DNA of 64,000 nucleotides from Anaerolineales bacterium (GTDB lineage: Bacteria > Chloroflexota > Anaerolineae > Anaerolineales > Villigracilaceae), in the NCBI GenBank assembly GCA_026928255.1, contig JAIXKJ010000008.1, forward strand, positions 659,298 through 723,297, read 5' to 3'. Of the stretch, positions 17,420 to 26,691 are shown piece after piece. The position numbers and the translations under genes are program-made. The notes below the pieces were generated by a model, which did no database searches, was not told the DNA's origin, and saw nothing but the letters and a program-made list of their open reading frames with translations. How positions within the stretch are numbered: position 1 is the stretch's first letter; each line of letters opens with the position of its first letter.

Positions 17420-18085
17420 ATGAAGAATACGTTTAGCGCTGTGATGTCTGTGTTGATTTTAATCGTGCTTGCCGCGGGCGTCTATTTTATCGTGCAAACC
17501 GTGCGCGATACTGCCGCGAGCGCCGCCAAACCGTTTGAGCAGGTTAACCAAGCCAACCAAGCGTTGCAAACGCAGGTCTCGCAATTGGCGAATCCCACGC
17601 CGACGATTATCCCCGACCCTGTAACCTACATCAACGAGATTCGCGCGTTGGCGCGTTTGGAGACCATTCAATACAGCGTTTCGCAGGTGATGACCGGCGA
17701 AATTAATCAAGGCACGTTTGGCTTTGCCTTCGGGACGAAAATCCTCGCCGTCGTGCATGGCACGGTGATTGCAGGCATTGACATGGAAAAGTTAATGCCC
17801 GAAGATATGCGCTTTGAAAATAATGTTTTGTATGTGAAACTTCCGCCTGCCGAAGTGTTGGCAACCACCCTAAACACCGAACGCACCGAAGTTTACACGC
17901 TGCAAGAAGGCTTGCTAGCGGACGTGGATCCAAACCTTGTGCTGACCACCATTCAAGGCGGGCGCGACAAAATCCTCAGCGTGGCGCTGGAAGACGGCAT
18001 TTTGCAACAAGCGGAACGCAACGCGCAAGCCTATTTGTTGAAGTTCTTTAACGCGCTGGGGTTTAATAAGGTTATTTTTTCGTAA
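17420..18085 (+). CDS. DUF4230 membrane-anchored protein
   Basis: A 221-aa protein with one N-terminal membrane segment (about 6-28), a short Gln/Asn-rich helix, then a DUF4230-type domain with the typical sequence LARLETIQYSVSQV and a VKLPPAEVL strand. The family is widespread and uncharacterised. The start is the ATG at 17420 after AGGAAG; the longer frame overlaps the divergent PhnD-like gene. A strong terminator follows. Confidence 0.8.
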   Translation: MKNTFSAVMSVLILIVLAAGVYFIVQTVRDTAASAAKPFEQVNQANQALQTQVSQLANPTPTIIPDPVTYINEIRALARLETIQYSVSQVMTGEINQGTFGFAFGTKILAVVHGTVIAGIDMEKLMPEDMRFENNVLYVKLPPAEVLATTLNTERTEVYTLQEGLLADVDPNLVLTTIQGGRDKILSVALEDGILQQAERNAQAYLLKFFNALGFNKVIFS

Positions 18086-18095
18086 ACGAGTCGGC

Positions 18096-18133
18096 AAAGT
18101 TCGGAGGTCTGAAAAGACCTCCGAACTTTTTTG
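18096..18133 (+). terminator. Intrinsic terminator / palindrome of the GGAGGTCT family
   Basis: AAAGTTCGGAGGTCT (18096-18110) pairs perfectly with AGACCTCCGAACTTT (18115-18129) around a GAAA loop and is followed by a T run. It shares its core with the in-gene palindrome at 14098-14130. Placed between convergent genes. Confidence 0.8.
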
Positions 18134-18152
18134 TAAATTAATCCCCAATGAC

Positions 18153-19430
18153 CTAATCGTCTAACATCATCCGCGCCGCTCGGCGTCCAATCTCCACCGC
18201 AAAATTCGTCCCGCGATCCCACGGGTAAACCTGACTCATCGAAGCGAAGAACAGCCCGTCTAACGGCGTTTGAATGGCGGGGATATTTTTGGAATGCCCT
18301 ACCAGCGGAATCGGTTGCGCGTAATTCGTTTTATGCACCCAAATTTTATTAATCCACTCGCGTTTGAAATCGGGGTTAAACTTTTGAAAAGCGGGGATGA
18401 AACGCTCCAACAATTCCTCGTCGCTCATCGAAAAATACTCGTGTCCCAACTCCAAATAATCGCCCGCGTAAACAATATGGTCGCCGCCGAAATGCTTGCT
18501 CGAAACAAAGTTCGTGTGTTCCACCAGCGCCAAAAACGGGTAGCCTTCGTCCTTCGGCACGTTGAACCAGTAATAACCCTCTTTTGAAATCGCGTGTTTG
18601 AGCGAGAGCGTCATCACCACCGCGCCCATAGATTTCAATTCCAGCAACCCCTTCAAATAGGATTCGGGCAATTCGGGACACAACTTCGCCAGCAGATTCG
18701 GCGACGACGTAACCAACACCTGATCGAAAATTTCGCCGTCCGCGCTTAGACCTGAATCTTGATTCCGCTTAATGGAATTGATTCTCGTTCCGAAGCGAAT
18801 CTCCACGCCGCGCTCGCGCAACTTCTCCGCGAAGAGATCCGCGAACTTTTGGAAGCCGCCCTCAAAAGTCCCCAGCCGCGTCGTGCGGACGTGCATCCGC
18901 GCCCACATCCACGCCATGTTGACTTCTTTATAATGCGAAGCGAATTTGCCAATCAGCAGCGGTTGCCACATCTGCTCGTAGACTTGTTTGCCCGCGTATT
19001 TCGTCATCCACTCGTGCGCCGTGAATTTTTCCAGTTCGCGCCAGTTCTTCGTCAGCCGCAAATACAAGCCGACGAAACCAAAGCGGATTTTATCAATCCC
19101 AAACCCCAAACCGGGAAAGCGCAGCGCGTTGAGAATCGAATCGAAGGGATACCATTTGCCTTTGTACAGCATCACCGTCAGCGGGCGCGGAAAGAGGACT
19201 TTATCTTCCAGCCCCAACTCGCGGATTAAGCCGAGCATTTCGCTGTCCGATTGAAACCAGTGATGATAAAACTTCTCCACCGACCAATCCCAATGCGGCT
19301 CTTTGAATCCGCTTGCCAGCCCGCCCGCATAATCTTCCGATTCAAAAATCGTAACGTCGTGTCCCGCTTTGCGTAAATCCCACGCGGCGACCATGCCGCC
19401 GTATCCCGCGCCGAGTATTGCAATTTTCAT
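18153..19430 (-). CDS. FAD-dependent oxidoreductase of the amine oxidase / protoporphyrinogen oxidase group
   Basis: A 425-aa flavoprotein. The N-terminal dinucleotide-binding motif is GAGYGGMVAAW with the acidic residue of strand 2 in TIFESEDYAGG, and the C-terminal FAD contact is GLFFASMSQVYPWDRG. Such enzymes include protoporphyrinogen oxidases, phytoene desaturases and hydroxysqualene dehydroxylases. The FEGGFQKFADLF segment is typical of the group often annotated as protoporphyrinogen-oxidase-like, but no heme or carotenoid genes are near. The start follows AAGGAATGG. Substrate unresolved. Confidence 0.82.
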   Translation of the reverse strand: MKIAILGAGYGGMVAAWDLRKAGHDVTIFESEDYAGGLASGFKEPHWDWSVEKFYHHWFQSDSEMLGLIRELGLEDKVLFPRPLTVMLYKGKWYPFDSILNALRFPGLGFGIDKIRFGFVGLYLRLTKNWRELEKFTAHEWMTKYAGKQVYEQMWQPLLIGKFASHYKEVNMAWMWARMHVRTTRLGTFEGGFQKFADLFAEKLRERGVEIRFGTRINSIKRNQDSGLSADGEIFDQVLVTSSPNLLAKLCPELPESYLKGLLELKSMGAVVMTLSLKHAISKEGYYWFNVPKDEGYPFLALVEHTNFVSSKHFGGDHIVYAGDYLELGHEYFSMSDEELLERFIPAFQKFNPDFKREWINKIWVHKTNYAQPIPLVGHSKNIPAIQTPLDGLFFASMSQVYPWDRGTNFAVEIGRRAARMMLDD

Positions 19431-19466
19431 TTGCCATTCCTTGTTGGTTTTATCAAAATTAGAGAT

Positions 19467-20105
19467 TTACCATTGTCTTTTTTCCAACCGCTCTGCCAGC
19501 GCTTTCAATTTGCCCCAGCGTTGGCGCACGACGTAAATCATCGCCAGCGTTTGCTCCCAGCGCAATTCGCAATTGGGCAGGTTGATGACTTCTTCCAAAA
19601 CCTCGATGGCTTTTTCGTCGGAGCGTTTTGTCCGCGCGTACTCTTCCGCCAACTGACGCAGGTACGTCTCGTTCTTTTCAAGCAGACGTTCCGTTTTCTG
19701 CGTGTTTGTCGCGCTTTGATTTTGACGACGAATCACGTCGCGCACGGCGCGTTCCAATTCGTCCATCGTAAACGGTTTGACCAAATAATGTTGAATGCCG
19801 ATGGACATAGCGGCGCGAAACGCGCTGGGGTCTTTTTCCGCCGAGACGATAATGCACCCCGTTTGCGGATTTTCTTGCGCGATTTTTTTATACGCCAACA
19901 ACCCGTTGACTTTGGGCATATTAATGTCGAGGATGACGATGTCGGGGCGTTGTTGACGCGCCATTTCGACGGCTTGCGCCCCGTCCAACGCGAGGGCGAC
20001 GACCTCCACTTCGTCAATCATCGAAAGCATAACGCGCGTGTTGCGGCGCGTCTCTTGCACGTCGTCGGCGACGAGGACTCGTTTTTTTTCGGTTTGCGGC
20101 TGCAT
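19467..20105 (-). CDS. Response regulator with receiver domain and helical tail
   Basis: A 212-aa protein with a complete receiver domain: acidic pair Asp14/Asp15, phosphoacceptor Asp60 (VILDINMP), switch Ser88 and Lys110 (LVKPF). The remaining 85 residues are charged and helical without a DNA-binding or enzymatic output domain I recognise. No kinase gene is adjacent; the nearest is the histidine kinase at 33566. It could act through protein contacts, in the manner of CheY- or PilH-type regulators. Confidence 0.88.
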   Translation of the reverse strand: MQPQTEKKRVLVADDVQETRRNTRVMLSMIDEVEVVALALDGAQAVEMARQQRPDIVILDINMPKVNGLLAYKKIAQENPQTGCIIVSAEKDPSAFRAAMSIGIQHYLVKPFTMDELERAVRDVIRRQNQSATNTQKTERLLEKNETYLRQLAEEYARTKRSDEKAIEVLEEVINLPNCELRWEQTLAMIYVVRQRWGKLKALAERLEKRQW

Positions 20106-20193
20106 AGGATCCTGCCTTTATTAACGCGGAAAAGATGCAGCCAAGTATAACCGAGCAAGCGCTTCAAAATGCGCGCCTATCGGAGATGTAAAT

Positions 20194-21204
20194 TTACGCT
20201 TCGACCTCTTCGCGCAAGGAATCGTTCCAGCGGACGCCTTCGCGGGTTAGGTAATACGCGCCCAATAAGGTGATGGGAAGCCATAACGCCACATGCAAAA
20301 CGAGAGTGTAGCCCGCGGCGACGGCTTGATCTACGCCGTAAGCGGTCAGCACGGCGATGCCCGGCGCGTCAAACGTGCCGATATAACCCGGCGCGGACGG
20401 AATCGTCGTCGCCAAGTTGACGATGCCGTTCATCAACATCAGCGCGAAGAACGAAACGCTAAAATTGAAAGCGTGCATGACAAACCAATATTTCCCCGTC
20501 TCTAAAAGCCAAATCACGACCGAAGTGAAGAAAACCATCAAGACGTTTAACGGCGAGCGCAACGAAGCCAGCCCGTCGAGGAATTTGTGCATAACGCCGT
20601 TTAATTTTTCGTGAAAGCGTCGCGGCGTTAAATGCTTAATTGCCCATGAACCGAGTCGGATAGTAATTTGCGGGAACATCGCCGCCAGCAAAAAAATAAT
20701 CAACGCGCCGAAAAAGACTCCGCTGCCGATCAGCGCCGCTTGTTGAATGTTGCCGACGAAGCCCGAAGCGTCGGTCAATTTCGCCAACTCCGCCAAGTTG
20801 ACGAAGACGAAACCGAGCATGACCACGCCGTCGAAAATGCGCTCGACGATGATGGTCGCCAGCGAAGCGGAAACGGGCACATCCTCTTTGCGTTTGAGAA
20901 TCACGGCGCGCAACACTTCGCCCGCGCGCGCGGGATAAATATTATTTCCCATGTAGCCGATGGTCGTGATTGGGAACATGGTTTTCGTCGGAATGGCTTT
21001 GATGGGTTTGAGCAAATAATGCCAACGCCACGCCCGCGCCCACACGCCGACGAAATAAACCGCAATGCCCGGCAATAGCCAAAAATAATTGGCGCGTTGC
21101 ATAGCGTTCCAAAAATCGCCGAGGCGCAGTCCGCGCAGAGAGAGCCACAAAAAGAGGACGCTAATCAGCGCCCCAAGCCAGAAATGCCATTTTTTCATTT
21201 GCAT
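20194..21204 (-). CDS. Flippase-like integral membrane protein (lysylphosphatidylglycerol synthase TM / UPF0104)
   Basis: A 336-aa polytopic protein with about eight membrane segments. YMGNNIYPARAGEVLRA is the signature loop of the UPF0104 / LPG-synthase TM family, and NLATTIPSAPGYIGTFDA the second conserved loop. Members are thought to move lipids across the membrane; no synthase domain is fused. The ATG at 21204 is preferred because a TAAAAT lies eight bases upstream; an ATG two codons later is possible. The longer frame overlaps the divergent YitT gene. Confidence 0.82.
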   Translation of the reverse strand: MQMKKWHFWLGALISVLFLWLSLRGLRLGDFWNAMQRANYFWLLPGIAVYFVGVWARAWRWHYLLKPIKAIPTKTMFPITTIGYMGNNIYPARAGEVLRAVILKRKEDVPVSASLATIIVERIFDGVVMLGFVFVNLAELAKLTDASGFVGNIQQAALIGSGVFFGALIIFLLAAMFPQITIRLGSWAIKHLTPRRFHEKLNGVMHKFLDGLASLRSPLNVLMVFFTSVVIWLLETGKYWFVMHAFNFSVSFFALMLMNGIVNLATTIPSAPGYIGTFDAPGIAVLTAYGVDQAVAAGYTLVLHVALWLPITLLGAYYLTREGVRWNDSLREEVEA

Positions 21205-21214
21205 AAGACGAAAT

Positions 21215-21243
21215 TTTACCAGAGAGAAAAATTCCCGTATAAT
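21215..21243 (+). promoter_or_regulatory. Promoter of the YitT-type gene: TTTACC, 17-base spacer, TATAAT
   Basis: TATAAT at 21238-21243 with a weak TTTACC at 21215-21220. The start codon is 22 bases beyond and preceded by GAAAGGAAG, so this promoter gives a normal short leader, in contrast to the leaderless genes. Confidence 0.6.
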
Positions 21244-21264
21244 CCCCGCCCTGAAAGGAAGACA

Positions 21265-22149
21265 ATGAAAAAAGCGTTTCCCGTTATCCGCGATTACGCG
21301 CTGATCATTTTGGCGAATTTGATTCAAGCCGTCAGTTTGCGTTTGTTTTTTATCCCCGCCGACCTCGCCTCTGGCGGCGTGAGCGGCATCGCGCAGATGA
21401 TTAATTCCCGCACGGGCTGGCCCATCGGTTTGATGGTTTTGCTCGGCAACATTCCGCTGTTTATTTTGGGCTGGCGCTTTCTCGGCGGATTCAAATTCGC
21501 CATGCGGACGCTGGTCGCAATCGCCTCGTATTCTCTGTTTACCGATTTGCTCGTGAAAATTCCCTACTTCGTCGAATATTCGCAAATCTTAATCCGCGAT
21601 TTACAAGGCGATATTTTTCTGAACGCGCTTTACGGCGCAATCGTCAGCGGCGTGGGCTACGGGCTGGTGTATCGCGCGCGCGGCACGAGCGGCGGCACGG
21701 ACATCCTCGCCCGCATCCTCAACAACTGGCGCGGCGTTTCGATGACTCAAAGTTATCTGCTTTCAGACGCGCTGGTCATCCTTTTGGCGGGCTTCGTCTT
21801 CGGCTGGAAGGAAGCGCTCTACGCGCTCGTCGCGCTTTATGTCAGCGGTTTGGCGGCGGACGCGGTGTTGGAAGGCGGCGGCACAGTCCGCGCCGCGATG
21901 ATTGTTACCTCCAATCCCGAAGAAATCGTTCAGCGCATTATGAATGAAATGGTGCGCGGCGTAACCTGGCTGGAAGGCAGAGGCGCGTACAGCGGCGAGT
22001 CGCGCCCGGTGTTGTATTGCGTCGTCAGCCGCGCCGAAGTGGCGACGCTCAAAGCCATCGTCCACGAAAGCGACCCGCGCGCCTTTCTCTCCATCGGCGT
22101 CGTCCACGAAGCGTGGGGGGAAGGCTTCAGAACCTTAAAGGGAAAATAA
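21265..22149 (+). CDS. YitT-family membrane protein with DUF2179 domain
   Basis: A 294-aa protein with five or six membrane segments in the first 190 residues (DUF161/YitT) and a C-terminal soluble DUF2179 domain beginning near VTSNPEEI. Family signatures include GGVSGIAQMI and RGTSGGTDILARIL. YitT proteins are common in monoderm bacteria and their substrate is unknown. The start at 21265 is set by GAAAGGAAG and a TATAAT further upstream. It converges on era with 13 bases between stops. Confidence 0.85.
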   Translation: MKKAFPVIRDYALIILANLIQAVSLRLFFIPADLASGGVSGIAQMINSRTGWPIGLMVLLGNIPLFILGWRFLGGFKFAMRTLVAIASYSLFTDLLVKIPYFVEYSQILIRDLQGDIFLNALYGAIVSGVGYGLVYRARGTSGGTDILARILNNWRGVSMTQSYLLSDALVILLAGFVFGWKEALYALVALYVSGLAADAVLEGGGTVRAAMIVTSNPEEIVQRIMNEMVRGVTWLEGRGAYSGESRPVLYCVVSRAEVATLKAIVHESDPRAFLSIGVVHEAWGEGFRTLKGK

Positions 22150-22162
22150 TAAGACTTCCGAT

Positions 22163-23086
22163 TTACTTTCTCATCCCGTAGCCCAACTGTTTGAGCGCGT
22201 TGGCGTCGTTGCGCCAATCTTTCGAGACCTTGACGCGCAACTCCAAAAATACGCCGCGCCCGCTCATCTCTTCGATCTCTTTGCGCGCCGCCGTGCCGAT
22301 GGACTTCAACATCCGCCCGCCTGCGCCGATGACGATTCCTTTTTGCGACTCGCGCTCGACGAAAATCGTCGCGGCGATGTAAGCCATATTGCTTGTCCCT
22401 GTGCGGGAGTTTTCGCGTTCCTTAAATTCGTCAATGCGAATCGCCAAACTGTGCGGCACTTCGTCGCGCAGTTTGATTAAGCACGCCTCGCGGATTAAAT
22501 CGGCGGCGATTTCTTTTTCGTATAAATCCGTAATTTGATCGTCGGGATAATCCGCCTCTCGCTCGGGGGCGGCTTGAATCAGCGCTTCGAGCAGTTCGCC
22601 CAGCCCCAACCTTTGGCTCGCGGAAAGGGTCAGCGTTGCGACGGCGTTGTTGATTAATGCGCGATACTCGTCCGCGCGCGCGGGCAATTCGTCGGGTTGG
22701 ATTAAGTCCGTTTTGTTAAGGACTAGCATTCGGCGCGCGCGCGGCGCGATTCCGTTTAGCAAAACGGCGATATTTTTATCTTCGTCCGTCGGCGCGGAGG
22801 AAGCGTCCGTCAGCCAGAGAATTAGATCCACGCCGCTCAGCGCTTCTTCGGCTTCTTGATTCAAAAACTGACCGAGTTTGTGTTTGGCGTTGTGAAGGCC
22901 GGGCGTGTCCACGAAGACGAGTTGCGCGTCGTCGAGCGTCAGAATGCCGAGTTGACGGCGGCGCGTGGTTTGCGGGCGCGGCGAAACGGCGGCAATTTTT
23001 TGCCCAAGCAATGCGTTAATCAGCGTGGATTTTCCGACGTTGGGACGACCGACGACGGCGATAAAAGCGGAATGATGTTTGCTCAT
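22163..23086 (-). CDS. era: GTPase Era, 16S rRNA maturation factor
   Basis: A 307-aa GTPase that binds the 3' end of 16S rRNA during small-subunit assembly. G1 is GRPNVGKS (13-20), G3 DTPG (61-64), G4 NKTD (125-128). The C-terminal KH domain has IVIGAGGRMLKSIG followed by the usual FLELRVKV strand. Length is normal. It lacks its common neighbours (ybeY, recO). Confidence 0.97.
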   Translation of the reverse strand: MSKHHSAFIAVVGRPNVGKSTLINALLGQKIAAVSPRPQTTRRRQLGILTLDDAQLVFVDTPGLHNAKHKLGQFLNQEAEEALSGVDLILWLTDASSAPTDEDKNIAVLLNGIAPRARRMLVLNKTDLIQPDELPARADEYRALINNAVATLTLSASQRLGLGELLEALIQAAPEREADYPDDQITDLYEKEIAADLIREACLIKLRDEVPHSLAIRIDEFKERENSRTGTSNMAYIAATIFVERESQKGIVIGAGGRMLKSIGTAARKEIEEMSGRGVFLELRVKVSKDWRNDANALKQLGYGMRK

Positions 23087-23337
23087 TTATTTTGTTTTCC
23101 AATTTGCAATAACAAGCGAGTATTAAGATTTCAAGCAAATCTTTGCCTAAGAATATCACACCTGTTTTGTTTTCAATTAAAGTCTAATGTTCTTCCTTAT
23201 GATTTAATATCGTTATCAACGCCGAAGTGCGGGTATCTGGGAAGTCCCCTAATTGAAATAAATTGCTATTAATGCTACAATTTTAATTGCCAATCTTGAC
23301 TTGCAGGATCGTAACCAAGACAAGGAGGCAATAGATT
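23087..23337. other. AT-rich gap with one promoter
   Basis: These 251 bases are clearly richer in A/T than the flanking genes and hold no supportable ORF. TTGAAA (23253-23258) and TACAAT (23276-23281) with a 17-base spacer form a plausible promoter for the small gene at 23338, which has a strong AAGGAGG site. Confidence 0.55.
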
Positions 23338-23436
23338 ATGAAACATCGTTTTGTAAGAATATTAATTGCCCTGACGCTGCTATTTACTTGGTTTGGGGCG
23401 CAGTCAACGCCTATCGTTGCTGCTGAGGAACGCTAA
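23338..23436 (+). CDS. 32-aa peptide with signal-peptide character
   Basis: A short frame starting at an ATG ten bases or so after AAGGAGG. The product (MKHRFVRILIALTLL...) has a basic start, a hydrophobic core and ends AAEER. It could be a leader peptide, a small secreted product, or a gene truncated by its TAA. The next start codon overlaps closely (TAA then AATG), which suggests translational coupling with the following frame. Confidence 0.45.
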   Translation: MKHRFVRILIALTLLFTWFGAQSTPIVAAEER

Positions 23437-23437
23437 A

Positions 23438-24159
23438 ATGCAACCGAAAAAAATAACTTTCAATTCGCAAGCGTCGCGGTCTTGTTAACTGTAGCGCTTG
23501 TAGCGGCAGTCGGCTTTTATGCTTCCCGCCCGCAGGCTGTCGTTGCCGCCCATGCACAGGCGCAAACTTCCTACCTTAACGAAACGTCCAATATGCCTAC
23601 TCCCCACCCTGACGATGAAGTATTATCTCAAACTGTAAACGACGTTACGTTTACAATCACATCGGCTCAAATTATAGAAAGCGGCGTACAAATTGGAATC
23701 TGTTTCAGCGCTCCTGACGGCGGGGAGTGGTATCCAATGCCTGGACATTTATTCTACGGTTCATACGAAATATACCCAGACGAATTTGAATTTACCACTG
23801 AAACACTGGCTGACGGGAAAAACTTTGGCGAACGTTGCGAATTAGTTCGTTACCGAATTGACGACATAGAGAATATCACGACCCCGCTCCAATTTTCGAT
23901 TATTGGTATGCGCGCCATGCCGCGAGAGATGTATTCCCCTTGCGAAGAGTTGCAACAGAGATTAGACACCAGCCCCAAAGCGCAATCTTATGGGCTGAAA
24001 GCGAGTTGCCAAGATAACGCCGACGGCAGTCGGTCTGTTACGCTTTTAGAAAATAATAAATCTATCGCCGCTGAAGAGGCTCAAAAAGTTTTAGACAGCA
24101 TTGACAGCGCTAAGGTCGAGGGAGTTTGGGAATTTACAATCACGAGCATCGAAAAATAA
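23438..24159 (+). CDS. Secreted or membrane-anchored protein, N-terminus split by a frameshift at an A7 run
   Basis: From ATG 23438 the frame reads MQPKK and then, at seven A residues (23447-23453), must shift to join the long frame that continues NNFQFASVAVLLTVALVAAVGFYASR to the stop at 24159. Without the shift the first frame ends after 16 codons and the long frame would have only a TTG at 23482 with no ribosome site. With it the protein is about 240 aa with an ordinary N-terminal anchor and an acidic extracellular domain of no recognised family. DNA is AT-rich. Either a sequencing/assembly indel, a mutation, or slippage on the A run. Confidence 0.6.
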
Positions 24160-24177
24160 AATAGCGCATTGAAGTCC

Positions 24178-25824
24178 TTAAATCTTCTTCGTCAAATAAT
24201 ATTCTCCGCGCTCGAAGCCGCGCTCTAAATAATATTGGCGAGCGCCAATGGCGGAGATGACAGCCATTCTTTCAAAGCCGTTTTGCTTGGCGATTTTTTC
24301 CGCCTCTTCCAGCAGGCGCGTCCCCAAGCCGACGTGTTGCGCCGCGCCGCTTTGTTCCGCGCCGACGCCCAGCGATTGCCCGTAGACGTGCACTTCGCGG
24401 ATTAACGCCGCGCCGTCAAGGTCGCTCATTTCGGTTTTTGGCGCGTCGTTCGTCGGCAGCGAAAGGCGAATGAAGCCGGCGATTTTGTCGTCCGCCGTGT
24501 CGAAGGAGACGAAATGTTCGTCGGCGTTTGCGGCGGAATAGACCAGGTCGTTCAAGGTCAGCGCCGCGCGTTTGACGGATTTTCCGCGCACTTCGCGGCA
24601 GCGAATGCACTGACATTTTCCGCCGCGCCGCTTCAATTCGTCGTGGACGTCTTGCCGCAAACTGGTGCGCCGATTCCCCTCGACGACGTTGTTGCCCGGT
24701 ATGTCGCGGATGATTCGGTTCACGCGGCAATAGCGCGGAATGGACGGTTTGATGTCGGCGATTAGGTTGACCAACTCGGAAGTTTCGTAAGGCGTAAACT
24801 CGCCGCGCTGCCAGTACTCGTACAACTCGGCGTTTGCCAATAATTGATTCGGGTAAATTTTAATTTCGTCGGGGCAGTAGCCTTCCCACATACGCAGGAA
24901 GTCGGAGCGGTCGCTTTGCGGCGTCGCGCCCAAGAGGTTGGGCATCCAGTGCAAAACGATTTTGAAGGCGGCGGCGCGCAACAGGGCGGTCGCTTGGCGC
25001 GTGCAGGCGACGTCGTGTCCGCGTTTGTTGATTTCCAAAATAGAGTCGTCAAAACTTTGCGCGCCCATCTGCACTTTGGTAACGCCCAACGTTCTCAGCC
25101 AGCGAATTTCGTCGGGATTAATTTCATCGGGGCGCGTCTCGATGACCAAGCCGACGTTGCGATGCGGCGCGGTCTCGTTGACGAGTTGCGCCTGCGCCAA
25201 CAGAGCGGAGAAATCGAGTTTCTCTTCGCGTTGCGGCTCGTCGGCGCGGAAGAGTTCGACTTCGTTCATCGCGTCGAAACAGCGCCCGATGAACCAGGCT
25301 TGATAATCGCGCCGATAGGACGACCACGTTCCGCCGAGAATTAGCAATTCAATTTTATCGGTGGGATGTCCCAAATTTTGCAGGGCGCGCATCCGCGCCG
25401 AGACTTGGCGATAAGGGTCGAAGCGGTGTTCCAACGCGCGCATTGCGCCCGGCTCGTCGGGCAGATAACTGCGCGGCATTCGCACGTCGTTCGGGCAGAA
25501 GACGCAGTTGGCGGGACAAGGGTAGGGCTTGGTCAGCACGGTAACTGTGGTTACGCCGGAGAGAGTCCGCATGGGTTTCATGCGAATTTTTTCCAACAGC
25601 GCCTGATTTGGCTCGATGCTTTTGTCCGCGATCATTTTGTTGTAGGCGGCGACCAGCGCGGCTTTGTTCAAATAGCCGCCGCTTTTGAGCGGATGTTTGC
25701 GGATTAACGTCAGCGGGTCTTCGCCCGCGCGAATTTTATTAAGCAGAAAATGCGCCAACTCCATTTTTTCAGGAGTCAGCGCGTTGACCTTTTTCCAGCG
25801 TTGTCGTTTGTCGGCAAGTTCCAT
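24178..25824 (-). CDS. elp3: Elp3-type tRNA U34 carboxymethyltransferase (radical SAM + GNAT)
   Basis: A 548-aa enzyme that builds the cm5U side chain on wobble uridine of tRNA. The radical SAM half has the CPANCVFC cluster motif; the C-terminal GNAT half has the acetyl-CoA loop (GLGTRLLEEAEKIA) and the YYLERGF end typical of Elp3. Bacterial Elp3 acts without the other Elongator subunits; the Chloroflexota enzyme from Dehalococcoides has been studied structurally. The ATG at 25824 follows AGAAG and is preferred to an in-frame TTG four codons earlier. Confidence 0.93.
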   Translation of the reverse strand: MELADKRQRWKKVNALTPEKMELAHFLLNKIRAGEDPLTLIRKHPLKSGGYLNKAALVAAYNKMIADKSIEPNQALLEKIRMKPMRTLSGVTTVTVLTKPYPCPANCVFCPNDVRMPRSYLPDEPGAMRALEHRFDPYRQVSARMRALQNLGHPTDKIELLILGGTWSSYRRDYQAWFIGRCFDAMNEVELFRADEPQREEKLDFSALLAQAQLVNETAPHRNVGLVIETRPDEINPDEIRWLRTLGVTKVQMGAQSFDDSILEINKRGHDVACTRQATALLRAAAFKIVLHWMPNLLGATPQSDRSDFLRMWEGYCPDEIKIYPNQLLANAELYEYWQRGEFTPYETSELVNLIADIKPSIPRYCRVNRIIRDIPGNNVVEGNRRTSLRQDVHDELKRRGGKCQCIRCREVRGKSVKRAALTLNDLVYSAANADEHFVSFDTADDKIAGFIRLSLPTNDAPKTEMSDLDGAALIREVHVYGQSLGVGAEQSGAAQHVGLGTRLLEEAEKIAKQNGFERMAVISAIGARQYYLERGFERGEYYLTKKI

Positions 25825-25933
25825 GCTTCTTTTCAAAAAATAACCGTTAATAGATTGTCATTTTTGTTTAAGACAAAATAGTTGTTAAAACGCGCGCGTT
25901 GCGGCGAAACTTAAACTTGACTTTGATTATAGC

Positions 25934-26659
25934 CTAATTGGAACTTTCCACTTCGGAGATGTTTTTTTTCTGGAACATATCCGTGTGCAAGCCGCACTCG
26001 ATTTTTCCGCGCCCCGCCCAACGCCCGGCGCGTTCGTCGTCGTCCGCGCCGATGGCGATTGTGCAAGGGGCGCAGCCCACGCTGCGGTAGCCTTTGTCAT
26101 ACAGCGGATGTTTCGGCAGGTCGTGTTCTTTGGCGTAACGCTCCACGTCCGCTCGCGTCCAATTCAACAGCGGATTAATTTTCAGCAAGCCGTTTTGCAT
26201 TTCCAAAATCTTCGCCTGCGCCCGCACCGACGTTTGATCGCGGCGGATGCCGGAAATCCACGCCTTCATCCCTTGCAGGGCGCGTTGCATCGGCTGAACC
26301 TTATTCAAATAACAGCACAGGTTGGGGTCGTCAATCGGCAGCGTGCGGATGTTTTGCAGCGCGAAAGCGTCCCAGCGCGGGTCGCGGCGCAAATCGCGGA
26401 CGTTCAAATTCCAGTCCGCCGCCAATTGCTCGCGGAACATCAACGTCTCCCAAAAGTGATAGCCCGTGTCGAGGAAGAAGACAATCAAATTGGGGTCAAT
26501 GCGCGTCGCCATGTGCAGCAACGGCATAGATTGCGTTTGGAACGACGAACTCATGGCAATTTCGGGCGAGTATTCTGTTACCGCCCAGCGGATGATTTCT
26601 TGCGGGGTCTTCGTCTCAAACTCTAAGGATAGATTCTCAATTTCGGATAAAGCGACCAT
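25934..26659 (-). CDS. cysH: Assimilatory adenylylsulfate (APS) reductase, 4Fe-4S type
   Basis: A 241-aa reductase that makes sulfite from activated sulfate. The iron-sulfur ligands that separate APS reductases from PAPS reductases are present: Cys115-Cys116 and Cys196/Cys199 (GCAPC). The catalytic cysteine is Cys222 in ECGLH. The phosphosulfate-binding SSSFQTQS and LDTGYHF are normal. The start is the ATG at 26659, 6 bases after a TATAAT on this strand. No other sulfate assimilation gene is near, so the pathway must be completed elsewhere. Confidence 0.93.
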   Translation of the reverse strand: MVALSEIENLSLEFETKTPQEIIRWAVTEYSPEIAMSSSFQTQSMPLLHMATRIDPNLIVFFLDTGYHFWETLMFREQLAADWNLNVRDLRRDPRWDAFALQNIRTLPIDDPNLCCYLNKVQPMQRALQGMKAWISGIRRDQTSVRAQAKILEMQNGLLKINPLLNWTRADVERYAKEHDLPKHPLYDKGYRSVGCAPCTIAIGADDDERAGRWAGRGKIECGLHTDMFQKKNISEVESSN

Positions 26660-26665
26660 AAAAAA

Positions 26666-26691
26666 ATTATAGCGCCGCAAACCGTTATAAT
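26666..26691. promoter_or_regulatory. Back-to-back leaderless -10 boxes for cysH and a methyltransferase
   Basis: Minus-strand TATAAT occupies 26666-26671 and plus-strand TATAAT 26686-26691. Each ends exactly six bases from its ATG (26659 and 26698). Only 14 bases separate the two boxes, so any -35 contacts of one promoter fall on the -10 and start region of the other. Confidence 0.75.

Noticed and set aside
18096..18133. Riboswitch-like structure downstream of the DUF4230 gene
   Set aside because: A single perfect stem with U tract at a convergent gene end is adequately explained as a terminator.
20194..21585. 463-codon version of the flippase-like gene
   Set aside because: The extra 120 N-terminal residues overlap the divergent YitT gene and lack hydrophobic or conserved character.
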